Source of the DNA: Mariniphaga sp041687215
GTDB taxonomy: Bacteria; Bacteroidota; Bacteroidia; Bacteroidales; Prolixibacteraceae
Assembly (NCBI RefSeq): GCF_041687215.1
Contig: NZ_JAWLCI010000009.1
Location: forward strand, 36,002-100,001
Direction: 5' to 3'
Length of the DNA stretch: 64,000 nt
Position numbers and translations under genes: made by a program. Within the stretch, counting starts at the first letter, position 1. Each line of letters starts with the position of its first letter. The notes below the pieces were generated by a model. It ran no database searches and had not been told where the DNA came from. It saw only the letters and a program-made list of their open reading frames with translations. This document shows positions 53,377 through 63,729 of this stretch, piece by piece.

Positions 53377-56300
53377 ATGTCAACCAACTTTTTTACCAAT
53401 AACGGCCATAATACTTTACTTCAAAAATTTAAAGGAATATTTGAAAACCACAAGGATATTGAGTTTTTCGATGCTTTGGTTGGTTATTTTAGGGCATCCG
53501 GATATTTTGCTATACGACCCTATCTAAACAATGTACCAAAAATTCGAATATTGGTTGGTATTGATGTTGATAAACTAATTGCCAAATATCATTCAAAGGG
53601 ATTATTATTTCAGGGCGATGCAACCCAGACTATTCAGGAATTTTTAAAAGAAGTTCAGGAAGATATCCAAACTGCCGAATATAAAAATGAAGTTGAACAG
53701 GGTATTTTACAGTTCATAAAAGATATTGCTGAAAAGAAAATTGAAATCAAAGCTCATCCCAGCCGAAAACTTCATGCGAAGATTTACATTTTCCGACCTG
53801 AAAACTGGAACGAACACAACGAAGGATATGTAATTACAGGTTCGTCAAACCTTACTGATGCGGGATTAGGTTCCGGTGAAATTTCCAATTATGAATTCAA
53901 TGTAATACTGCACAATTACGAAGACATAAAGTTTGCTACCAGCGAATTTGAAACCCTTTGGAATGAGGGAATTATTATTTTGCCAACAGAAATTGAAAAG
54001 GTTAAAAAGGAAACTTATCTGAATGACAACTTTACACCCTACGAAGTTTATATGAAATTTCTGATAGAGTATTTTGGGAAAAGCGTAGAGTTTGACCCCA
54101 ATTCAATCTCTGATTTACCCAAGGGTTTTAAACGATTATCATATCAGGTCGATGCAGTAAATGAAGGATTCAAGCTATTAACGAAGCACAATGGTTTTTT
54201 CCTTTCCGATGTAGTTGGATTGGGGAAAACGGTGGTAGCAACATTAATTGCAAAAAGGTTCTTTTATACCAATGATTTTCCTTCGCATATCACAAATACC
54301 TTAGTTGTTATTCCACCTGCATTAAAAGAAGGTTGGGTTGAAACTTTGGAACAGTTTGGCTTGCAGAATTATAGAATTATTACCAACGGAAGTCTTCCGA
54401 AAATAACCAATCCTGAAAAGTACGACATTGTAATAGTTGATGAAGCACATAAATTCAGAAACGATACTGCCGAGATGTATAACGAGTTACAAAAGATTTG
54501 TAAGACAAAAACCCGGCACATGCTAAAAGATGGAACCAAGGCAGAAAAAAAAGTAATGCTTTTGTCTGCAACTCCATTAAATAACCGTCCTGAAGATATT
54601 GCCAATCAAGTGTATTTATTTATGGACTCAAAGGATTCTACTCTTTCAATTTCAAATCTTCAACACTTTTTCAGGATTCGGATTGATGCCTATAATAGAT
54701 TAAAATCGGGTAAATTCAGTATTTCAGAAGTTCAAAACAGCATTAAACACATATATGCAGATATAAGGGAAAAAGTGATTGCTCCGTTAACGGTTCGCAG
54801 AACGCGTACCGACCTTATGGATCATGAACAGTATTCTGTGGATTTGGAAGAACAGAGTGTTATTTTCCCTGTTATAAATCCACCGTTTAAAATTCTTTAC
54901 CAACTGGATGAAAAATTAGATCAGTTGTATGACGAAACCATGTTTTATATTGGTGATGAAAGAAAAGGATTAACCTATAACAGATATCAGGCTATAAAAT
55001 ATCTGATTCCTGAGAAAAAGAAGAAATACAAAAACGCTGATTTAGCTGCAACTCAGCTGGCACATATCATGAAAGTTTTATTGGTAAAACGCATCGATAG
55101 TAGCTTTTACGCTTTTAAACAATCATTGAATCGATTCTATTTGGCCACAAAAGCCATGATGAAAATGTTCGATAACAAAATAATTTACATTGCTCCAAAT
55201 TTGAAAGTTTCCCAGTTTATTATCGAAGATCGCGAAGATGAGTTAATCGAATTGATTAATATGCTCCGGGAAACAGATCCTACTATTGAAGTTTGCACAC
55301 CTGAAGATTTTTTACCCGGATTCTACGAAGGTCTGGAAAAAGATTTGTCGATTTTGGAAACATTGGTTTTACGATGGGAATTAGTTACTGAAGATCCCAA
55401 ACTGGATGAGTTTTTAAATCACCTCAATGGGGAGATTTTAAATAAAAGAATAAACCCGCAACAAAAACTTGTTATATTTTCTGAATCAAAAGAAACTACC
55501 GGATACTTACTTGATAATTTGAAAAAACATGGATTTACAAAAGTAATGGAAGTTAATGCATCGAACCGAAATAAACTGGTTCCTGTAATCCGTGAAAATT
55601 TTGATGCCAATATTCCGCGTGACCAGTATCGTTCTGATTTTAACATTATTATTTCAACCGAAGTATTAGCTGAAGGAGTAAACCTTCACCGTTCAAATGT
55701 AATTGTGAACTACGATACACCTTGGAACTCAACTCGTTTAATGCAGCGCATTGGTCGTATCAATCGTATTGGTTCATCAGCTCCGAACATTTATATTTAT
55801 AATTTCTTCCCAACAGCAAAGGTTAACAAGGATATAGATTTGGAGAAAAAAGCTGTTATGAAGTTGCAGGCTTTTCATTCGGCATTGGGCGAAGACAGTC
55901 AGATATATTCTACTGTTGAAGAAATTGGAACATTCGGTTTATTTGATAAAACCGTTAGCGAAGAAAAAGATGAAAAGCTGGTGTTGCTTATGGAGCTTCG
56001 GAAATTTAAAGATGAAAATCCTGAAAAATTCCGAAAAATCAGAAACATGCCGCTTCGGGCAAGAGTTGGTCGAAAAGATCGGATGAAAAAGGACACAACC
56101 ATTTGTTTTATCCGAAATGAACGGCGTGATGCCTTTAACTGGATTCGCGACAATGGTGATCTGGAAGAATTGACTTTCGTGGAAACCGCCAAAGAATTTA
56201 GGGCCGATCCACCAGAAAAAGGTATCCCTTTACACGAAAATCATCATGAACATGTGCAGGTTGCAATTACCGATTTCGAAAAGAAACTTCAGGTAGAAGC

Positions 56301-56673
56301 AGCAAGTCAAATGGTGGTGGATACAACTCAGGGGCCAAACGAGAAAAAAGCATTGTCATACCTCGATGGATTCCTAAAATTTCCATTTTTATCTGGCCAA
56401 GAAATAGATTTGATTAAAGCAGCAAAACAAGCCATAAAACTGGGTAAATTTCAAAAACTTCAACGCGAAGTAAATGCCCTTAAAAAGAATGTAAAAAAAA
56501 CACCGCTTAACGCAGTAGAGTTGGTAGATGCTATTTTAAAGATTCTCGGTAAATATCCTTTGGAAACCGATGATAATCCTGATAACCGGCCAACTGTTAC
56601 CGTCCGTTCTTTCGAAAAACTAAAACCTGAAATCATAATTTCCGAATCCTATTCATATCCTCAACAATCATGA
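53377..56673 (+). CDS. PLD-nuclease / SNF2-type helicase fusion
   Basis: 1098 residues from ATG 53377. Residues about 1-200 are a PLD-like nuclease domain: HAKIYIF at about 132 and ITGSSNLTDAG at about 152, the two halves of an HxK..GSxN motif. Then a superfamily 2 helicase: Walker A VVGLGKTVVAT near 280, VDEAHKF near 355, LLSATPLNN near 396, and after a long insert motifs V and VI STEVLAEGVNLHRSN and QRIGRINRIGS near 790. A C-terminal domain of about 200 residues follows. Such enzymes translocate on DNA and cut. It overlaps the methyltransferase gene by four bases (ATGA). Confidence 0.88.
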   Translation: MSTNFFTNNGHNTLLQKFKGIFENHKDIEFFDALVGYFRASGYFAIRPYLNNVPKIRILVGIDVDKLIAKYHSKGLLFQGDATQTIQEFLKEVQEDIQTAEYKNEVEQGILQFIKDIAEKKIEIKAHPSRKLHAKIYIFRPENWNEHNEGYVITGSSNLTDAGLGSGEISNYEFNVILHNYEDIKFATSEFETLWNEGIIILPTEIEKVKKETYLNDNFTPYEVYMKFLIEYFGKSVEFDPNSISDLPKGFKRLSYQVDAVNEGFKLLTKHNGFFLSDVVGLGKTVVATLIAKRFFYTNDFPSHITNTLVVIPPALKEGWVETLEQFGLQNYRIITNGSLPKITNPEKYDIVIVDEAHKFRNDTAEMYNELQKICKTKTRHMLKDGTKAEKKVMLLSATPLNNRPEDIANQVYLFMDSKDSTLSISNLQHFFRIRIDAYNRLKSGKFSISEVQNSIKHIYADIREKVIAPLTVRRTRTDLMDHEQYSVDLEEQSVIFPVINPPFKILYQLDEKLDQLYDETMFYIGDERKGLTYNRYQAIKYLIPEKKKKYKNADLAATQLAHIMKVLLVKRIDSSFYAFKQSLNRFYLATKAMMKMFDNKIIYIAPNLKVSQFIIEDREDELIELINMLRETDPTIEVCTPEDFLPGFYEGLEKDLSILETLVLRWELVTEDPKLDEFLNHLNGEILNKRINPQQKLVIFSESKETTGYLLDNLKKHGFTKVMEVNASNRNKLVPVIRENFDANIPRDQYRSDFNIIISTEVLAEGVNLHRSNVIVNYDTPWNSTRLMQRIGRINRIGSSAPNIYIYNFFPTAKVNKDIDLEKKAVMKLQAFHSALGEDSQIYSTVEEIGTFGLFDKTVSEEKDEKLVLLMELRKFKDENPEKFRKIRNMPLRARVGRKDRMKKDTTICFIRNERRDAFNWIRDNGDLEELTFVETAKEFRADPPEKGIPLHENHHEHVQVAITDFEKKLQVEAASQMVVDTTQGPNEKKALSYLDGFLKFPFLSGQEIDLIKAAKQAIKLGKFQKLQREVNALKKNVKKTPLNAVELVDAILKILGKYPLETDDNPDNRPTVTVRSFEKLKPEIIISESYSYPQQS

Positions 56674-59600
56674 ACAAAGAAGATCTTCGTACCTTACTAA
56701 ATCAGCCTTATCAATTCGACAATTGGAAAAAGGTGGTTGATTTTACTTTCCCCAATGTTTCATACCTGCGAAACCCAATTACAATTCCAGCCGACAACAA
56801 TTTGGTGGAATCGTTTCAACAAGTGGGAACTGTAAGGTTAAAAGATGGGAAAAACCTTGCCATGTTTGAAGTACACGTTAAGCCAAATGTAAATATTGCA
56901 CGTAACCGTGTAGCTCTGCGTAAACTTGTCGCTGGGTATATCGATCAGGAACGAAATCATGGCGTACTTGCCATTTATGAAAAAGGTACTGAAGAATACA
57001 GGTTTACATTTACTGCAAAAGATACCGATTACGATGAAACCACGGGTAATTTTGTTGATAAGGAAACCGAAACCAAAAGGTTTACTTATGTTTTGGGGGC
57101 AAACGAAAGTTGCCGCACAGCCCGCGACCGTTTTTGGGAACTGAGCCAGCACAAGGAAGAAGCAACCATAAAAGACGTGGAAACTGCTTTCTCGGTTGAA
57201 AGGCTTAGCAAAGAATTCTTTAATAAGTATAAAGAACATTACACCGCTTTTGTAAATTACCTGAACAATTCCAGCTATAAGATATCTGCATTTAGTAATG
57301 AAGAAAAAGCCATTCGCGATTTTGTGAAAATCATGCTTGGCCGGATTGTGTTTCTTCATTTTGTTCAGAAAAAAGGATGGCTGGGAGCTACTGATGAAAA
57401 CTATCAGGATGGCGAAAAACAGTTTATGTACAACCTTTGGCAGAATTCAGGGAAAAGGGAAACTTTTTATCAGTTAATACTTGCACCGTTGTTTTTTGAT
57501 GCTTTAAACCAAAATAACAGGCCGGAAGAAGTATTTACTTTATCCGATGGTCAAACTTTCAGAATACCATATTTAGGAGGCGGTTTGTTTGAAAAAGACA
57601 GGAATGAACCCGACTTTCTTACCTTTCCAAAATCACTTTTTGAAAATTTGTTTGATTTTTTTAACGAGTATAATTTTACCATCGACGAAAACGACCCACA
57701 TGAAAACGAGATAGGAATTGACCCTGAAATGCTGGGGCATATTTTTGAAAACCTGCTCGAAGACAACAAAGATAAAGGTGCTTTTTACACCCCAAAACCG
57801 ATTGTAAAATACATGTGTCAGGAATCATTGATTCAGTATTTTATCACTTCGTTTGAAAAAGAAGGATTGGTTAAAACAGAGGAAGAAAAAACCAATCTCG
57901 AAAACCAGATTGGAAACTTTGTTCGGAAATATGAAGCCAAAGACATTATCGAACACGACCATCTTTTGGCCAAAGCTCTGTACGATATTAAAGTTTGCGA
58001 TCCCGCTATTGGCTCTGGTGCATTCCCTATGGGGATTCTGAATGAAATGGTGATGTTGATAAATGTGTTGCACAATGCCAGCCCCGATGTGGTGGAAGAC
58101 ATTTGGAAAATGGACAATTGGCAACCTGCAACCGTAAAAAAACACATCATTCAGAACTCTATTTATGGGGTGGATATTGAAAAAGGTGCGGTTGATATTG
58201 CCCGTTTGCGGTTTTGGCTTTCCTTGATAATTGATGAAGAAAAACCAACCACTCTGCCCAGCTTGGATTACAAAATTGTAGTGGGAGATTCGATATTAAG
58301 TAAATTTGAAAATCAAGTTATTGATATAGATTGGGAAATAAAAGAAAAAGCTACTCAGGGAAATCTTTTTGGAGATGAAACGGAGAAAACAAAACAAAAA
58401 CTTTTAAAAAATATTACTCAAAAACAAAAGGAATTTTTCGCAGCAGAAAATCACCAAAAAGATAAACTTTCTCTCGAAATACGTAATCTGAAAATTGATT
58501 TACTGATTAATCAATTACAGTTGCAGGTTAAAAAGAATGGATTGGAGAATGTACAAAGCAATGCTACCGGACAAATACTAAATCGCCAAACCGAACAATA
58601 CCAAAAAACGCAAATTTGGAAGAAAACCATTATTAAATTAGAAATACTTAAAAGACACTCAGAAAGGCCTTTTATTCATTTTGATTGGAGACTCGATTTC
58701 CCTGAAATTCTTAACAATGAAATAATGGGAACAAATACGGGATTTGATATCGTGATTGCGAATCCACCGTATCTTAATGTTGAACACATGGATTCTGAAC
58801 TCAAAGAAATATTAAGAAAAAAGTTTGAAGTATTTTATAAACGCACAGATATTTTTGGTGTATTTCTTGACCATTCAATTTGTAATTTGCTAAAACCTGA
58901 AGGGAAACTTGCATTCATTATACCATCAATCGTATTAAATAATCTTAGTTACAAATTGATTAGAAATAAGATATTATCAAATAATTGGTTACATACAGTT
59001 TGCTATACGGGAAACAAAATATTTGAAGAAGTTACTGTCGATACCGTAATTTTACTTATCAATAAAAATGGGAATAAAGAAATTAATCTCATAAATGCAT
59101 TGGACTTTAAAAATATATCATCAATGAAAGTTGAACCAAATTTCTTTGAAAAATTTGGAAATGTAATTAGTGTAGCAGGGGATGATAATTCAAATGATAT
59201 GTTTGATAAAATATTTAATTCCAGTAACATTAATATAGAAACTCACTTTGACGTGTTTCAAGGTATTGTAACAGGGAATAATCCTGTGTTTATATTTGAT
59301 GAAATCGAACAATGGAAAAATTCAAATATCGAAAAAGAGTTATTACACATATTGCTTCATGGGAGAGACTTCGGAAAATGGACAATTAAAAACATTAATC
59401 GAAGGATTATTTATCTTGGAGCAAAAGCTGATATTAATGCTTATCCTCAAGCAAAAAATCATCTTTCCCCTTTCAAATTTGAACTTTCAAAAAGGAGAGA
59501 ATGTAAGACTGGTGCAATCTATTGGTATTCCCTACAATGGGCAAGAGATAAATCTCAATTAGACATAGTGCCAAAAATTATTATTCAAAACACAAGAAAT

Positions 59601-60020
59601 GAACGGCTAAAACCACGAATTGTGGCAACAGTTGATGAAATTGGCGTGTATGGTTCTCAAGGAATGAATTTCGTTGTTCCAAAAACTTATCAATATTCAG
59701 TTTATTTTTTAATTAGTATAATTAACTCAAAGTTAATTGACTACATATTTTTAACCAAGTTTTTAAATCTTGCAATTAAAGCAGATTATATAAAACAAAT
59801 TTCATTCCCTCTCCCGAGTAATTTTTTAATAACTGAATTAGAGACTTTATCCAAATCCATATTAAAACTTAAAAAAGAAAATAAGAGTACTACCGATTTA
59901 GAAACTAAAATAGACGTCATAGTATGCAAACTTTATGATTTAAGTTGGGACGAAGTATTGGTGGTTGACCCTGAATTTTGGATGAACAGGGAAGAATATG
60001 AAGCATTTGAAATAGAATAA
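56670..60020 (+). CDS. Eco57I-like N6-adenine DNA methyltransferase, type IIG/ISP-like
   Basis: 1116 residues. Methylation motif I CDPAIGSGAF (about 443-452), motif IV NPPYLN (about 698), then a TaqI/Eco57I-type target-recognition region near the C-terminus, including IKADYIKQISFPLP. The N-terminal ~400 residues (GKNLAMFEVHVKP and NRVALRKLVAGY) resemble the nuclease-like front part of type IIG enzymes, but I see an E-x-H, not the full ExK, so it may be inactive and rely on the helicase for cutting. Translational overlap with the helicase is strong evidence for joint action. Confidence 0.88.
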   Translation: MNKEDLRTLLNQPYQFDNWKKVVDFTFPNVSYLRNPITIPADNNLVESFQQVGTVRLKDGKNLAMFEVHVKPNVNIARNRVALRKLVAGYIDQERNHGVLAIYEKGTEEYRFTFTAKDTDYDETTGNFVDKETETKRFTYVLGANESCRTARDRFWELSQHKEEATIKDVETAFSVERLSKEFFNKYKEHYTAFVNYLNNSSYKISAFSNEEKAIRDFVKIMLGRIVFLHFVQKKGWLGATDENYQDGEKQFMYNLWQNSGKRETFYQLILAPLFFDALNQNNRPEEVFTLSDGQTFRIPYLGGGLFEKDRNEPDFLTFPKSLFENLFDFFNEYNFTIDENDPHENEIGIDPEMLGHIFENLLEDNKDKGAFYTPKPIVKYMCQESLIQYFITSFEKEGLVKTEEEKTNLENQIGNFVRKYEAKDIIEHDHLLAKALYDIKVCDPAIGSGAFPMGILNEMVMLINVLHNASPDVVEDIWKMDNWQPATVKKHIIQNSIYGVDIEKGAVDIARLRFWLSLIIDEEKPTTLPSLDYKIVVGDSILSKFENQVIDIDWEIKEKATQGNLFGDETEKTKQKLLKNITQKQKEFFAAENHQKDKLSLEIRNLKIDLLINQLQLQVKKNGLENVQSNATGQILNRQTEQYQKTQIWKKTIIKLEILKRHSERPFIHFDWRLDFPEILNNEIMGTNTGFDIVIANPPYLNVEHMDSELKEILRKKFEVFYKRTDIFGVFLDHSICNLLKPEGKLAFIIPSIVLNNLSYKLIRNKILSNNWLHTVCYTGNKIFEEVTVDTVILLINKNGNKEINLINALDFKNISSMKVEPNFFEKFGNVISVAGDDNSNDMFDKIFNSSNINIETHFDVFQGIVTGNNPVFIFDEIEQWKNSNIEKELLHILLHGRDFGKWTIKNINRRIIYLGAKADINAYPQAKNHLSPFKFELSKRRECKTGAIYWYSLQWARDKSQLDIVPKIIIQNTRNERLKPRIVATVDEIGVYGSQGMNFVVPKTYQYSVYFLISIINSKLIDYIFLTKFLNLAIKADYIKQISFPLPSNFLITELETLSKSILKLKKENKSTTDLETKIDVIVCKLYDLSWDEVLVVDPEFWMNREEYEAFEIE

Positions 60021-60037
60021 AATGTGAATCCTGAACA

Positions 60038-61273
60038 ATGAAAACGAAAAAAGTATTTAAAACTGAACGAGCCAACAATTTAAGTCCAAATTGGGGGAGC
60101 CTTATCAAAAGGGAAAAAGATTTGTACCTACGCACAAATGATATAAGGTCTGAGTTTGCACGTGATTATACAAGGATTTTACATTCCAACGGATACCGGC
60201 GGTTAAAAACAAAAACGCAGGTATTTTTTGCTACAAAAAATGACCATATCTGTACAAGGATTGAACATGTAAATCATGTGGCATCAGTTAGTTCAACCAT
60301 TGCCAAACAGCTTGGTTTAAACGACGACCTTGTTAATGCAATTGCAATTGGCCACGATATTGGTCATGCACCTTTTGGTCATCATGGAGAGTCTGTAATA
60401 CGAAAAATCATGAATGATGAAATTCCCGGAAACAGTTTCTGGCACGAAAAGAACAGTTTGTTTTTTGTCGATCATATTGAAACCCTTACTGATTCTGAAG
60501 GTTACGAGCAAAACCTAAACTTGACTTATGCGGTCAGGGATGGAATTATTTCACATTGCGGAGAGGTTAATCAAGATGCTATTTACCCAAGAACCGAGTA
60601 CATTGATCTTGAAGATATTTCGAAGTCCAATGAATACCAGCCTTATACTTGGGAAGGATGTGTAGTGAAAATTGCAGATAAGATCGCCTATTTGGGGCGG
60701 GATATTGAAGATGCCATGTTTTTTAAGATTCTGAATTTCGGTAATTACAAAGAACTTACCTCAATTCTGGAAAAACATTTTCCAAAATCAAATTTGAGGG
60801 AAATTAATAATGGGATATTAATTCATGGATTTATTACCAACCTTCTTAAAAACAGCTCGCCTGAAAACGGAATCAGATTATCTCCTGATTATCTTGGGTT
60901 AATGAATGATATTAAAAATTTCAACTATTCTGTAATTTATAAGTATTGGAGAATAGAATCATTCAAGGATTATGCAACAGTCGTTATTAGTGCGATTTTT
61001 AAAACATTGATGCGGTATCTTGAATATCGCGATTATAAAATCAGAATCATTCTTAGCAAAGAAAATTTTCCTGTTCTCAGCAGATACTTTTACGAGTGGC
61101 TATTAAAATATTCCAACATTGACTTGGAAAGGAGAGATAAGTTGAAGTTTAAAAACAAGATTATTTATGATGCTCTCAAACGTGAATCATACGTGAAGTG
61201 TTGTTTGGATTTCATATCGGGAATGACCGATAATTTTGCGTTGAAAGTATATCATGAGATAATTTCATTTTGA
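60038..61273 (+). CDS. dGTPase-type HD triphosphohydrolase
   Basis: 411 residues. DYTRILHSNGYRRLKTKTQVF is the dGTPase front motif, AIGHDIGHAPFGHHGE (about 103-118) the HD metal site with the extra GHH..GE pattern of dNTPases, and KIADKIAYLGRDIED the second metal region. These enzymes hydrolyse dGTP and other dNTPs to nucleoside and triphosphate; defence dGTPases starve phage of dNTPs. It is 17 bases behind the methyltransferase, in the same operon. Confidence 0.9.
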   Translation: MKTKKVFKTERANNLSPNWGSLIKREKDLYLRTNDIRSEFARDYTRILHSNGYRRLKTKTQVFFATKNDHICTRIEHVNHVASVSSTIAKQLGLNDDLVNAIAIGHDIGHAPFGHHGESVIRKIMNDEIPGNSFWHEKNSLFFVDHIETLTDSEGYEQNLNLTYAVRDGIISHCGEVNQDAIYPRTEYIDLEDISKSNEYQPYTWEGCVVKIADKIAYLGRDIEDAMFFKILNFGNYKELTSILEKHFPKSNLREINNGILIHGFITNLLKNSSPENGIRLSPDYLGLMNDIKNFNYSVIYKYWRIESFKDYATVVISAIFKTLMRYLEYRDYKIRIILSKENFPVLSRYFYEWLLKYSNIDLERRDKLKFKNKIIYDALKRESYVKCCLDFISGMTDNFALKVYHEIISF

Positions 61274-61311
61274 ATATTAAAATCGTTTAAATCTAAACTG
61301 TCATTAATACT

Positions 61312-63714
61312 ATGAGCTCAATTGACCTTACCATCGACCGCTTACTTCCATCAAAATTGTCGGAGAATGTTTTTAACCAACAATTTACTTTTGTTGGAAT
61401 CGATTTTGGCACATCAACAACCGTAGTTTCAGTAGCAACCATGTCTCCTGAAACAAAAAAAATCGATACAGAAGTTCTATGGATTCCACAAAAAGCAGCA
61501 GATGGAACAGAAATTAAAAGTGGAATCCTTCCATCGGTTATCGCATGTGTAGATAAAAATATATTGGTTGGCTCAGGTGCAGCCGACTTAAAATTTAATT
61601 TAAAACGAAACCGCGATGTTTGGTATTCGTTTAAAATGGAATTGGGAGCCGACCTTGGTGCAACCTTTTCAGAAAGCGTTTTAAATACTGGCGATGAATG
61701 GAACATCCTGAATGCAAAAGATGCAACCCGTGTTTTTTTTAAATACCTCAAACTTAAAATAGATGCTATCGTCGAGAAAAAAGGGTGGTCAAAAAAGATT
61801 CAGTATGCCATTAGTATTCCTGCCTCGTTTGAAGCTAATCAGCGTAAAGATTTAATTGATTGTTTGTTTGAAAATGGGATGCAAATAAACAGTCAATCGC
61901 TTATTGATGAACCCAATGCTGCTTTTATTAGTTATGTGTGGGAATCTACCCAAAACAAAAAACCCGTTCAAATTCCCGATTACAATTCAAATATATTGGT
62001 ATTCGACTTTGGAGCCGGCACATGTGATATATCGATATTGGAAGTAGGTGCAGTAAAAAACGAAATCTATTCAAAAAACCTGAGTATTTCGAAATTTGAA
62101 AAGTTAGGGGGTGACGATGTAGATAGGATGATTGCATTTGAAATTTTAATGCCGCAACTTTTTAAACAGAATAAAGTTTCGCTAAAAGATTTCCGGTCAA
62201 AAGTTATCAATAAAGAAATTTTACCTAAACTTTTAAAATCAGCCGAAATTTTAAAAATACAGGTATGTAAAGGGGTTTCCATTCTTTCATACAATTATAC
62301 TTTACCCGAGGAAGCCGAAAGTGACTTGTTAATTGATTTGGATGTTGAAATTGAAATACCCGTTGGAGATAAAACCTTAAAACTGAAAAAACCGTCAATT
62401 ACCTATTATCAATTTAACGAATTGATGAAAAAATTTACCTCGGAAGATGGATTTCGGTTTACCCCTGAGGTAAATGGGCAGGATGATTTTATAAGTATTT
62501 TCAAACCCATTGAATCAGCTCTCGAAAAAGCAAATTTAGAAACAGCCGATATTGATAATGTATTGCTAATTGGTGGCAGTTCGAAAAATCCGTACATTCA
62601 ATTTGCATTAAAAAAATATTTCGAAAAATCCGATTTATTAGTACCAAGTGATACTCAAATTCAGGTGTCGAGGGGAGCGGCCATACATTCACTTGTACTT
62701 AATGGTTTAAAAAAGAACATAATAAAACCCATTACAAGTGAACCAATATTGGTAATAACCAAAGACGAGATACCTAAAGTGCTTATTCCTGCAAGTTCAG
62801 AAATACCAACTGAAATTGCTCATTTTGATGACTTGTACATAGAGAATGAAAACCAGTCACAATTAGAACTTCCAATTTGTATTGGCAGTAGTAATAAACT
62901 GCTTTTTAATGTAAAAATTACACCCGACAACGGAGTTTTCAATAAAGGAGACAGAGTTAATATTTCGGTTGAAATTAGTGCAGATAAAATTCTGTACATC
63001 AAAGCTTCTGTTGGAAATCAGCAGGTAATTGTCACACCAGTAAATCCATTTTCAAATAAAGAGCTAACCACCGAGGAACGAATGATACTTGAAGCCGAAA
63101 AAAGATACAACGACCAAATTGCATCGCTAAAAGGTGGTGAATCAGAAAATGCATTAAAAAAATTGTACGATGTGTATTGCGAAAAAGAATCTGAATTTAA
63201 GGCTGCGGAAACCTTGGAAGAAATAAACGAAAAATTTCCATGGAACAAAGATTATAATCAAATTGGTCTCCATTACAATGCAGCTGGACAGGATGAACTT
63301 GCCATTAAATTTTATGAAAAAGCTTATGAATATGACCCAAAACCGTATTCAGCATTTAATCTCGGGGTTAGCCTTAAATATGTTGACGAAGAACGTTATG
63401 TGGAGTGTATGGAGGAAGTTTTAAAAATGGATGGGAATTATGCACATGCATTATTTGAATTGGGGAGATATAAAAAGTACCATAATGAACCAGAGGAAGG
63501 TAAAATAATGATTGAAAAATCTTTTGAAATATGGAAGGAACGTTATCAGTCGGGGAATTTGCAAAAGAATGAATATAGCTGGTTAATATCGTGTGCAAGT
63601 GAAATGGGGAAACACAGTTTTGCAAATGAAGTGGCGAATGCCAAACCCAATCGTCAGATTGAGAAAGGGTATAATGCCGCAAATCTTGCTTCAAACATCA
63701 ACGATATAAACTAA
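61312..63714 (+). CDS. Hsp70-like ATPase with C-terminal TPR region
   Basis: 800 residues. FVGIDFGTSTTVVSVAT (about 27-43) and ILVFDFGAGTCDISILEVG (about 228) are the two phosphate motifs of the Hsp70/actin fold, LLIGGSSKNPYIQ (about 418) the adenosine motif, and a beta-rich part near 520-590 resembles a substrate-binding domain. The usual helical lid is missing; instead residues about 620-790 hold TPR-like repeats (IGLHYNAAGQDELAIKFYEKAYEYDP, then FNLGVSLKYVDEERYVECMEEVLKMD). It is likely an Hsp70 module that senses or holds protein partners. 38 bases behind the dGTPase gene. Confidence 0.85.
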   Translation: MSSIDLTIDRLLPSKLSENVFNQQFTFVGIDFGTSTTVVSVATMSPETKKIDTEVLWIPQKAADGTEIKSGILPSVIACVDKNILVGSGAADLKFNLKRNRDVWYSFKMELGADLGATFSESVLNTGDEWNILNAKDATRVFFKYLKLKIDAIVEKKGWSKKIQYAISIPASFEANQRKDLIDCLFENGMQINSQSLIDEPNAAFISYVWESTQNKKPVQIPDYNSNILVFDFGAGTCDISILEVGAVKNEIYSKNLSISKFEKLGGDDVDRMIAFEILMPQLFKQNKVSLKDFRSKVINKEILPKLLKSAEILKIQVCKGVSILSYNYTLPEEAESDLLIDLDVEIEIPVGDKTLKLKKPSITYYQFNELMKKFTSEDGFRFTPEVNGQDDFISIFKPIESALEKANLETADIDNVLLIGGSSKNPYIQFALKKYFEKSDLLVPSDTQIQVSRGAAIHSLVLNGLKKNIIKPITSEPILVITKDEIPKVLIPASSEIPTEIAHFDDLYIENENQSQLELPICIGSSNKLLFNVKITPDNGVFNKGDRVNISVEISADKILYIKASVGNQQVIVTPVNPFSNKELTTEERMILEAEKRYNDQIASLKGGESENALKKLYDVYCEKESEFKAAETLEEINEKFPWNKDYNQIGLHYNAAGQDELAIKFYEKAYEYDPKPYSAFNLGVSLKYVDEERYVECMEEVLKMDGNYAHALFELGRYKKYHNEPEEGKIMIEKSFEIWKERYQSGNLQKNEYSWLISCASEMGKHSFANEVANAKPNRQIEKGYNAANLASNINDIN

Positions 63715-63729
63715 CAAACATTTTTCGAT

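Noticed and set aside
53377..60020. DISARM or BREX assignment of the operon
   Set aside because: A methylase and a helicase with PLD motifs are present, but the hallmark DISARM genes (drmA, drmB) and BREX genes (brxC, pglZ) are not seen in the window.
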